The notes under the pieces are model-generated. The model was not told the origin of the DNA, made no database searches, and saw only the letters and a list, made by a program, of their open reading frames with translations. From a bacterium (lineage in GTDB: Bacteria; Patescibacteriota; Microgenomatia; UBA1406; GWC2-37-13), in the NCBI GenBank assembly GCA_021787635.1, contig JAJYLO010000004.1:1-32796 (forward strand): 32,796 bases of DNA. Direction: 5' to 3'. This document shows, piece after piece, positions 9,424-17,075 of the stretch. How positions within the stretch are numbered: the first letter of the stretch is position 1; each line of letters opens with the position of its first letter. Both the position numbers and the translations under genes were made by a program.

Positions 9424-10521
9424 TTACTTAATCATCCTCATTTTCTTCTCAATATTCATGAGTATCCCAATCATGGCAAAAGAAATAAGCAAGTTTGATC
9501 CGCCGTAGGAGAGAAATGGCAACGGTACGCCGGTCAGGGGAAACAGATTCACGACACCGGCCAAGTTGATGATAATCTGCAGGTTGAAAAAAACGAAAAT
9601 GCCGCCGGCCAAAAGTTTGCCATAACGATCCGGCGCTAGCCGGACGACGTGATAAATTTTATAAATAAGAACCAGATAAAGGACGATCAGTATGCTACCG
9701 CCCAAGAAACCGAATTCCTCTCCCAGGATGGCGAATATCGAATCGGTATGTGCTTCCGGCAGAAACATATATTTTTGCCGGGAAGCGCCAAACCCCTGGC
9801 CCAATATGCCGCCGTTGGACAATGATATCAGTATTTGATTAATATGATAGGTGATTCCAAGCGGATCAAGCGCCGGATTGAAAAAAGCTAATAAACGGTT
9901 AAAACGATATGGGGAAATTTTGATCAACAAAAGAAAAGCCCCGAATGATGCCGGAATCAGTAAAAAAAGATGCAGCAGACTGCCCCCGGATAAATAATAA
10001 ATAACAATGCTTAATAAAAAAACAATAATCGCCGTTCCCATATCCGGTTGAAGAATAATCAGTAGAATCAAAAATCCAACCAGGATCAAAAAAGAAAAAA
10101 ACCGTTTTCGTTCCTTATGTATGAACCAAGAAGACAAATAAATAATGACGCTGAATTTTGCCAGTTCGGTCGGCTGAATGTTGAAAAATCCGAAATCAAT
10201 CCACCGCCTGGCGCCGCCGGCTTTTGCCCCGACACCGGGAATAAGGACAATAATAAGAAACACGATCGTCGTCATCATCATGACAAAGGCAAAATAATAA
10301 AGCTTGTGGTAATCGAAGATAGCAAAAAGAGTCATCACCGCCAATCCGGCGGTCAGCCAAATAATCTGCAACCGCAAGTAATGGAAGCTGTCGCCGAATT
10401 CCGTGGCGCTACGGACAGCCGATGCTTCAAAAATGAATAATAGGCCGATAAACGATAAAATTACCGGTAAAGTCAAAAGAGGGATAAAAAATTTATTTTT
10501 GACAAAAATACGGCTGATCAT
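9424..10521 (-). CDS. ftsW: FtsW/RodA-type SEDS lipid II polymerase
   Basis: 365 aa multi-TM; DYHKLYYFAFVM, GARRWIDFGFFNIQPTELAKFSVIIYLSSW, EAHTDSIFAILGEEFGFLG, GVPLPFLSYGGSNLL. Dcw context favours FtsW. Confidence 0.95.
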   Translation of the reverse strand: MISRIFVKNKFFIPLLTLPVILSFIGLLFIFEASAVRSATEFGDSFHYLRLQIIWLTAGLAVMTLFAIFDYHKLYYFAFVMMMTTIVFLIIVLIPGVGAKAGGARRWIDFGFFNIQPTELAKFSVIIYLSSWFIHKERKRFFSFLILVGFLILLIILQPDMGTAIIVFLLSIVIYYLSGGSLLHLFLLIPASFGAFLLLIKISPYRFNRLLAFFNPALDPLGITYHINQILISLSNGGILGQGFGASRQKYMFLPEAHTDSIFAILGEEFGFLGGSILIVLYLVLIYKIYHVVRLAPDRYGKLLAGGIFVFFNLQIIINLAGVVNLFPLTGVPLPFLSYGGSNLLISFAMIGILMNIEKKMRMIK

Positions 10522-11972
10522 TGAATTAAATCATGGACAATCTTATTGAATTCCCGGCCCCGATGAAATTCGTTATCATACATAGCAAATGATGTCGCTC
10601 CGGGAGAAAATAAAACATAAGCGCCGCCGGTATCGTTTTTCGCCAACCGGTATGCTTCGGCGACAGCCTTTCTCATATCATCGTGTACCGGTGTAATCAT
10701 ATCGGCATATTTTTCTTTTAATAATGGCAGAATCTCATCCGTAAACGAACCCTTCAGCAGAATAATTTTTTTTGCTTTAATTAATTGATTGATTAGTGCA
10801 TCGTAAGGCAGATTTTTTCCCTGGCCGCCAAGCATAAGATAGACCGGCTTGTCGGTAAAAGTATCCAACGCTTTTATTGTGGCGACTGGTGTTGTTGAAG
10901 TTGTGTCATTTACAAATATAACATTGTCTTTCTGACCGACAATTTCCTGACGGAAAGGCAGTCCTTTAAACTGACTTATTATATTAATGCAATTATTTAC
11001 ATCCAGACCCAATACCTTACCGACAGCCAATGCCGCGGCCGCATTCTCTTTATTATGCTCCCCTTTTAGAAATTGCAATTCTGCCGGGAAATCATCAGCT
11101 GAAAAACTAATTACTGACGAATCAAAAGCAATTTTTTTCACTTCCGAGAGCCCGGTGAGTGTGGAAGTGAGACTCTCGTGTGATAAAAATTGCGTTGATG
11201 AGTCAGTAATATATTCCCAGTTCTTGTTAATGATTAAAAAGTCACCTTCTCTTTGATACATAAATATCGCCTCTTTATCGTATAAATAATCATCCATATT
11301 TTTGTAATAATTTAGATGATCGGGATAAAAATTGGTGAAAACGGCGATATGCGGGCTGATCATCTTCCGGTGGAAACCGGAAAGCGGCCACGACGGCAGT
11401 TCCATCACTACCCAGTCGGTAGATTTCAATGTTTTTAACAAATTGATGGTGGAAATACCAGGCAAACTACCTGCCAGGTAAACAGGATAATTGGAATTTT
11501 GCAGCAGGGTAAAAATCATTTGCGTCGTCGTCGATTTTCCCCGCGTGCCGGTAATGCCGATAATTTTTGCCAGACTATTGGCGGCAAAAAACGACAACTC
11601 CATTTCCACCGGAATCCCTTTTTTCTCGGCGGCGACAATTTCCGGTAAATCCCAGGGAACCGACGGCCCTTTGAAAATCATATCTGTATTTATGAAATCC
11701 TCCTGTTGATGACCGCCAAGATGGAAAGTAATCGGTACTTTATCTAAATATTTAATTGAGTCGGCTAACTGTTCTTCGGTTTTTTTATCGGTGACAGTCA
11801 CTACTGCTCCCAGCTCGGCAAAAAATTTCGCCACGCCGGCTCCCCCGCCCTGCAGACCCAAACCGACCACCAGCACTTTTTTACCGGAATATTGTTTTTG
11901 TAACGATTTAATTATATTGGCCATCAAGATAATTTTAGCAGCTTTTACCCTTTTAATTGAGCTAAAAAACAA
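10518..11972 (-). CDS. murD: UDP-N-acetylmuramoyl-alanine--D-glutamate ligase (MurD)
   Basis: 484 aa; KVLVVGLGLQGGGAGVAKFFAELG, GITGTRGKSTTTQMI, FTNFYPDHLNYY, GEHNKENAAAAL, FVNDTTSTTPVATIKAL. The true start may be the internal ATG at 11924 (MANIIKSLQ). Confidence 0.93.
   Translation of the reverse strand: MFFSSIKRVKAAKIILMANIIKSLQKQYSGKKVLVVGLGLQGGGAGVAKFFAELGAVVTVTDKKTEEQLADSIKYLDKVPITFHLGGHQQEDFINTDMIFKGPSVPWDLPEIVAAEKKGIPVEMELSFFAANSLAKIIGITGTRGKSTTTQMIFTLLQNSNYPVYLAGSLPGISTINLLKTLKSTDWVVMELPSWPLSGFHRKMISPHIAVFTNFYPDHLNYYKNMDDYLYDKEAIFMYQREGDFLIINKNWEYITDSSTQFLSHESLTSTLTGLSEVKKIAFDSSVISFSADDFPAELQFLKGEHNKENAAAALAVGKVLGLDVNNCINIISQFKGLPFRQEIVGQKDNVIFVNDTTSTTPVATIKALDTFTDKPVYLMLGGQGKNLPYDALINQLIKAKKIILLKGSFTDEILPLLKEKYADMITPVHDDMRKAVAEAYRLAKNDTGGAYVLFSPGATSFAMYDNEFHRGREFNKIVHDLIQ
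11110..11210. repeat. 101-bp imperfect palindrome within murD
   Basis: ATTACTGAC...GCAATTTTT...CGAGAG / CTCTCG...AAAAATTGC...GTCAGTAAT; blocks sit at nearly the same offset in both arms. Confidence 0.8.
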
Positions 11973-12052
11973 AATTTAACCGAAAGTGGATGTCTGGTTG
12001 CTCATCGCTTCGAGAGAAACGAGTTCACTTGAGGCTAAAATTTTGTTTTAGC
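11961..12052. repeat. 92-bp imperfect palindrome in the mraY-murD intergenic region
   Basis: Left arm GCTAAAAAACAAAATTTAACCGAAAGTG vs reverse complement of right arm GCTAAAACAAAATTTTAGCCTCAAGTG. Confidence 0.7.
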
Positions 12053-12060
12053 GAAAGGTT

Positions 12061-13098
12061 TCACTTCATAAACGCCACCATTAGGCCGAAGATAGCGAGG
12101 ATCATCGAGATTAGCCAGAAGCGCATGACGATTTTTGGCTCTTCCCAGCCGCGAAGCTGGAGCCATAAATGAAGCGGAGCCACCGGAAACGCCTTTTTAT
12201 GGCGGAAACGCTTACTCATTAGCTGGATAAACGACGTGGCGATTTCGACGACAAAGATGGCACCGATAATAAGAAGGGCAAACACCTTGCCTTGCACCAG
12301 CCCGATGACGGCAAAAGTGGCGCCGAAGGACAAGGCGCCGGCATCGCCCATAATCAGCCGCGCCGGATAAATATTAAAATATAAAAAGGCGATTAAACCA
12401 CCGAGCCAGGCGGCAATGAATATCGACGTCGGCACATCCAGTATCGAGCGGGAAACCACCCATAATCCCAAAAGGGCAATCGTCAAAACTCCGCTTGCCA
12501 ACCCATCCAGGCCGTCAGTAATATTAACCGCATTGGCAAAAGCAACGATCACAAATGTCGAAAAAATAATATAAAGCCAGGAAATGGTAAAGACGCCAAA
12601 AAAGGGGATATAAATAATCTGGATTTTTAGATCATTAAATAGCCAGAAAGAAACAATTGCCGCCAGAACGATCTCTAAAATTAATTTATGCCTGATCCGT
12701 AGGCCGAAAAACTGGCTGTCATGCCAGAAAAAGATTTTTTTCAGGTCGTCAAAAATTCCCAGCACCCCAAAGGAAATAAAGGTAAAGAGGATAATCTTGA
12801 TCTCGGCAACCAGCGACGGATAATTGCTTAAGATTTTCTTATGAAGCAAAAAATACATGAATATGAAAAAGAAAAATACGACTGTCGTTGTTAATAGCGT
12901 CAGGATTCCGCCGCCGACCGGCGTCCCGCTTTTATGCTGGTGGAATTTATCGAAAATTGGCGTTGGCCGGTTAAAGGCATCTTTCGTCACCTGCTTTTGA
13001 CGCTGTAATTTCGATTTGTACAAAAAATTGATAAACGGAATTATCAGAATTAAATTAAGAATAAATGACACAAAAATCGCCAGCAAATAAGTCGACAT
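12061..13098 (-). CDS. mraY: Phospho-N-acetylmuramoyl-pentapeptide-transferase (MraY)
   Basis: 345 aa multi-TM; HQHKSGTPVGGGIL, ANAVNITDGLDGLASG, LIMGDAGALSFGA, APLHLWLQLRGWEEPKIVMRFWLISMI. Confidence 0.96.
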   Translation of the reverse strand: MSTYLLAIFVSFILNLILIIPFINFLYKSKLQRQKQVTKDAFNRPTPIFDKFHQHKSGTPVGGGILTLLTTTVVFFFFIFMYFLLHKKILSNYPSLVAEIKIILFTFISFGVLGIFDDLKKIFFWHDSQFFGLRIRHKLILEIVLAAIVSFWLFNDLKIQIIYIPFFGVFTISWLYIIFSTFVIVAFANAVNITDGLDGLASGVLTIALLGLWVVSRSILDVPTSIFIAAWLGGLIAFLYFNIYPARLIMGDAGALSFGATFAVIGLVQGKVFALLIIGAIFVVEIATSFIQLMSKRFRHKKAFPVAPLHLWLQLRGWEEPKIVMRFWLISMILAIFGLMVAFMK

Positions 13099-13101
13099 AG
13101 C

Positions 13102-13449
13102 TTATAATTTCGGGATGAAAATAATACAGGCAATAATAAAAGAGGTCATGGCAAAAATCAGCATTGCCGCCGCCGATACGTCCTTGGCGATCCGAATTTC
13201 CTCGCGGGGATTTTTGTCAAACGCATCGATTGTTTCTTCGATGGCGGTATTGACTGTCTCGATTACTAACCCCAAGCCAATAAGCACGAAAACGATCAAA
13301 AACTCATCATTGGAAATCTGAAAGAAAAAGCCGCCAAGAATGGCCAAAAGAGACAGGGAAATATGGATCTTGAAATTCGGCTGGGTTTTCAATACCCAGA
13401 TCAGTCCGTTAAAAGCATTTTTGAATGACGCGGTATGTCGGCTAAGCAT
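13102..13449 (-). CDS. DgkA-family diacylglycerol/undecaprenol kinase
   Basis: 115 aa; SFKNAFNGLIWVLKTQPNFKIH, IETVNTAIEETIDAFD, AKDVSAAAMLIFAMTSFIIACIIF. Confidence 0.92.
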   Translation of the reverse strand: MLSRHTASFKNAFNGLIWVLKTQPNFKIHISLSLLAILGGFFFQISNDEFLIVFVLIGLGLVIETVNTAIEETIDAFDKNPREEIRIAKDVSAAAMLIFAMTSFIIACIIFIPKL

Positions 13450-14422
13450 AGATTATCTCCTTTAATATTTTAGCTAATTTCTGGGGACTATGGCGGACAA
13501 TGCTCCGTACCTGCGGATTGACGAATTTATCAGCCTTGGATTTGGTAAAAGTGCGGCCGTCAACGACGTTTCTAATAACTAACTGACCGTCAAAATCTTC
13601 CAGATTATTTTCGACCACATGCTCCTTCTGCTGTTCATACCAATCGATGATTGACGGAGCGATTTTACCGTTGTTGATTATAATGACGCCTGGAAGACAC
13701 CCCAAATAATGATTTAAGTCGTTTAAATGATCACTGGCTTTATAATTCGTCGTTTGCCCGGACTTGGTCATAAGATTGAGAATATAGATGATCTTTGCTC
13801 TACTTTTCTTTATCGCATTTTTTATCCCGTTAGTCAAGAGCACCGGGACGATTGTCGTATAAATATCGCCAGGACCGATGATGATATAGTCCGATTCTTC
13901 GATTCTTTTTATCGCCTCGGGATTGGCGGATACTTCCGGTTCAAGAAAGGCTTTTTTGACACGCGATTTTTCCTCATAGTTCTTATCGATGTTGCCTTCC
14001 TCTTTTACAACCTTCCCATTCTCGTATTCAACGCACAGGCGGGTTTTTTCGAAGGTGACCGGAATAACCTGACCTTTAGTTTTCAGGACGTAAGCGGCGG
14101 TTTTGACGACCTCGCTGTAGTTTTTGGATACTTTTTCCAGAGCCGAAATGAAAATATTGCCGAAGTTGTGGCCGCCGAGGTCACCGTTTTCGAAGCGGTA
14201 AAGAAATAATTTCCGCCAAAGCATTGGCGCTTCTGATAATGCCACCAGACATTGTCGCAGATCACCCGGCGGCAATACCCCAAGCTGGTCGCGCAGCTTA
14301 CCGGTCGAACCGCCCGAATCCATCATACTGACAATGACGCCCAAATCCAGCCGGTATTTTTTCAAACCGGAGAGGACGACAAATGTTCCCGTCCCACCGC
14401 CAATAACCGTTATTTTTTTCAC
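13442..14422 (-). CDS. yvcK: YvcK/CofD-like family protein (gluconeogenesis factor-like)
   Basis: VKKITVIGGGTGTFVVLSGLKKY, VSMMDSGGSTGKLRDQLGVLPPGDLRQCLVAL, IIGPGDIYTTIVPVLL. GTG start at 14422 preferred over track start 14545, which would overlap the divergent GNAT gene. Confidence 0.9.
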   Translation of the reverse strand: MKKITVIGGGTGTFVVLSGLKKYRLDLGVIVSMMDSGGSTGKLRDQLGVLPPGDLRQCLVALSEAPMLWRKLFLYRFENGDLGGHNFGNIFISALEKVSKNYSEVVKTAAYVLKTKGQVIPVTFEKTRLCVEYENGKVVKEEGNIDKNYEEKSRVKKAFLEPEVSANPEAIKRIEESDYIIIGPGDIYTTIVPVLLTNGIKNAIKKSRAKIIYILNLMTKSGQTTNYKASDHLNDLNHYLGCLPGVIIINNGKIAPSIIDWYEQQKEHVVENNLEDFDGQLVIRNVVDGRTFTKSKADKFVNPQVRSIVRHSPQKLAKILKEIIYA

Positions 14423-14428
14423 TCTCCT

Positions 14429-14434
14429 ATTATA
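14429..14434 (-). promoter_or_regulatory. Putative -10 element (TATAAT) for yvcK
   Basis: TATAAT on minus, 6 nt upstream of the GTG; also an AGGAG-like stretch next to the start. Confidence 0.35.
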
Positions 14435-14445
14435 TACTAATATAT

Positions 14446-14877
14446 ATGTCGTCGCACCACCGGATTGAACAACTGACCAGTGCCACACCCCAGGCAATAT
14501 CGGAATTGGCGCTTTTGACCAATAATTTCGATGGCCATCTGACACCAGATTATCTGAAGAAAATGATCGACAATCCGCTAACGGTAATATTTGTCGCCCT
14601 CGATGATAATCGCATCATTGGTATGGCCACCATGATTACCTATCACAAATTAAGCAAGCATAAAGCGTTTGTCGAAGATGTTGTCGTTCATGAAGAATAC
14701 CGGCGAAAGGGTATTGGCAAATCATTAATGAATGCGGTTATTGACAAAGCAAAAGAATTGCGGATTGACACAATTCATCTCACTTCCAATTCCAAGCGGG
14801 TAGCGGCCAATATGCTCTATCAGAAACTGGGATTTAGGAAGTATGATACCAACTATTATATGTTCGATTTGACTTAA
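14446..14877 (+). CDS. GNAT-family N-acetyltransferase
   Basis: 143 aa; VEDVVVHEEYRRKGIGKSLMNAVIDKAKE (acetyl-CoA binding motif), HLTSNSKRVAANMLYQKLGFRKYDTNYYMFDL. Confidence 0.93.
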   Translation: MSSHHRIEQLTSATPQAISELALLTNNFDGHLTPDYLKKMIDNPLTVIFVALDDNRIIGMATMITYHKLSKHKAFVEDVVVHEEYRRKGIGKSLMNAVIDKAKELRIDTIHLTSNSKRVAANMLYQKLGFRKYDTNYYMFDLT

Positions 14878-16202
14878 ATTCTCTCAATTTCCCCGCCGAT
14901 GCTTCTTACTTTTTCGACAAAATTTTCATAACCGCGCTCGAGGATACTGGCGCCATTGACGACCGATTCGCCCTCGGCGACCAGCGCGCCGATCGCCAAT
15001 GTTGCCCCGGCGCGTAAATCGGTAATATTGAGCGCTCCACCATGCAGCTTTACCGGACCCTTTATTCTCACTGCTTGATTGTATTTTTTGGCCGGGTCAA
15101 AATTGAAGAAAAAATATTCGGCCGGATTGGTAACCGGCGGTTTGACGAATTCGATCTCCGCTCCCAGTTTGCGCAGTTCCTCAACATAGGCAAACCGGTT
15201 TTCGAAAACCCGCTCTGTAATAAGCGATACGCCGGTCGCCTGGGTCATCAGAACTGCCCAATTCGGCTGCCAGTCGGTCATGAATCCCGGATGGGGTTCG
15301 GTTTCAATATTAGTCGCTTTCAGTTCGCCTTTATAAAAAAAGCGGAAAGTCGTCTCGTTGATTTTTTCATATCCGCCGTTCGCCGCCTGCAGTTTAATAA
15401 TAAATGAACGGATCATTCTTTCGGGAATGGACGAAACGACCGCTTCCCCTTTGGTGGCAATCGCCAGTGACGCATAAGTAACGGCTTCGTTGCGGTCGGC
15501 CGTAATCGTAAACGGTTGCAGACAACGCAGCTTATCAACACCGGTGATTTCAATTGTCGACGCGTTTTGGCGGATTTTTGCGCCGGCCGCGTTCAGAAAA
15601 TCAATCATGTCTTTGATTTCCGGTTCCCGGGCGCAATTTTCCAATCGAATCATCCCTTCGCCAAAGACCGACATCAATATCAGCAGTTCCGTACCCGTAT
15701 GCGACGGTTTGCCGAAGACGAATTTGCCCCGCGGCTTACCAGTCATTTCCGCCTGGTAATAACCCGTATCATGTTTGTAACGGACTGATACTCCCAACGC
15801 TTTTATCCCATCGACAATCCGGTCGATCGGCCGGGCGCCAATCCGGCAACCGCCGGGATTGGGAATTCGGCAACTGCCAAATTTTTTTAAAAGCGGCGCA
15901 AAAAACATGAATGAGACGCGAATTTTGGAAGCGTATAGAAGATCAACCTCGTTCTTATTAATATTTCCACCGTCAACCGCCACCGTATTTTCCTCCTCTT
16001 TAAATTCCGCCTGGCCGCCAAGCACCTTAATAAGATTCAATAATTCAAAAACGTCGTTGATTCGGGGAATATTTTGCAAAATCGCTCCCCCTTCTATCAT
16101 TAACGAGGCGATAATTACTTTTAAAGCCACATTTTTTGCCCCGGACAATTTAACCTGGCCGTGCAGCGGCTGACCTCCATTAATAATATATGAGTTCTCC
16201 AT
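14874..16202 (-). CDS. murA: UDP-N-acetylglucosamine 1-carboxyvinyltransferase (MurA)
   Basis: 442 aa; GGQPLHGQVKLSGAKNVALKVI, active-site loop NPGGCRIGARPIDRIV, GGALNITDLRAGATLAIGALVAEG. Confidence 0.97.
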   Translation of the reverse strand: MENSYIINGGQPLHGQVKLSGAKNVALKVIIASLMIEGGAILQNIPRINDVFELLNLIKVLGGQAEFKEEENTVAVDGGNINKNEVDLLYASKIRVSFMFFAPLLKKFGSCRIPNPGGCRIGARPIDRIVDGIKALGVSVRYKHDTGYYQAEMTGKPRGKFVFGKPSHTGTELLILMSVFGEGMIRLENCAREPEIKDMIDFLNAAGAKIRQNASTIEITGVDKLRCLQPFTITADRNEAVTYASLAIATKGEAVVSSIPERMIRSFIIKLQAANGGYEKINETTFRFFYKGELKATNIETEPHPGFMTDWQPNWAVLMTQATGVSLITERVFENRFAYVEELRKLGAEIEFVKPPVTNPAEYFFFNFDPAKKYNQAVRIKGPVKLHGGALNITDLRAGATLAIGALVAEGESVVNGASILERGYENFVEKVRSIGGEIERI

Positions 16203-16208
16203 AGATGT

Positions 16209-17075
16209 TTAAACAACAACCACTTCCTCCTTCATCTCCACCCCAAACTTCTCTTTCACCTTTTCTTTAATTATAGCGGTTAACTTAATTAGATCCTCCG
16301 CTTTCCCATTTCCTCTATTAACAATAAAGTTCGCATGTTTATCGCTGACATAAAAACCGCCGACCGAATAACCTTTCAGTCCAGCTTTATCAATCAGGTA
16401 ACCGGCGGATGTCCCGTTAATATTTTGAAAAAAACAGCCGCTGGTCGCCACCCCCATTGGTTGCGTCGCTTGCCGGTACGCCAACGCGCCTTCGGCCCGT
16501 TTCCTGAGAACGGCGGGATTTTCTTTTGGCAAACGGAAAACGGCTTCAATCAGGATTTCCTTGGTTTTTTGCAAAATGCTGGAATCGTAAGCAAATTGAA
16601 AATAATTCCGGTCAACGCATTTTACTTTGCCGTTGGCGTCAACTAAGTTAGCGGAAATCAACCGATCGCCAAAATAGCTGACCGGCCTAGTCCATTTGGC
16701 GTTCATATAGATGGCGCCGCCGACTGTCCCCGGCAATCCCTTATGATATTCGAACCCCGACCAGCCGGCATCAACGGTTTCGTTAATCAACAACCCGACG
16801 GGATAGCCGGAAGAAACCGATAAATCAACGTAATCCGCTGTTTCCGCCACAACTTTTTTATCAATATACGCATTTTTGACAACTAATCCTTTTATTTCCT
16901 TCTGGATTAAAGCAATGTTCGATCCGCCGCCAATGATCGTTAAAGGAAATTTTTTCGTTAACGATATTTTTTTTGCTTCAATAAAGTCGTCGGGAGATTT
17001 CGCTTCAAGATAATACTGCGCTTTAGCTATTGTCCGTAGCGTTGTTTGAATGATTTGAGATTTGAACTTTGGCAT
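16209..17075 (-). CDS. murB: UDP-N-acetylenolpyruvoylglucosamine reductase (MurB)
   Basis: 288 aa; TIIGGGSNI, EYHKGLPGTVGGAIYMNA, YRQATQPMGVATSGCFFQN, AGYLIDKAGLKGYSVGGFYVSDKHANFIVN. Confidence 0.95.
   Translation of the reverse strand: MPKFKSQIIQTTLRTIAKAQYYLEAKSPDDFIEAKKISLTKKFPLTIIGGGSNIALIQKEIKGLVVKNAYIDKKVVAETADYVDLSVSSGYPVGLLINETVDAGWSGFEYHKGLPGTVGGAIYMNAKWTRPVSYFGDRLISANLVDANGKVKCVDRNYFQFAYDSSILQKTKEILIEAVFRLPKENPAVLRKRAEGALAYRQATQPMGVATSGCFFQNINGTSAGYLIDKAGLKGYSVGGFYVSDKHANFIVNRGNGKAEDLIKLTAIIKEKVKEKFGVEMKEEVVVV

Noticed and set aside
13727-14209. 160-aa plus-strand ORF antisense to yvcK
   Set aside because: Shadow of the YvcK frame; F/R/N-rich, no motif.
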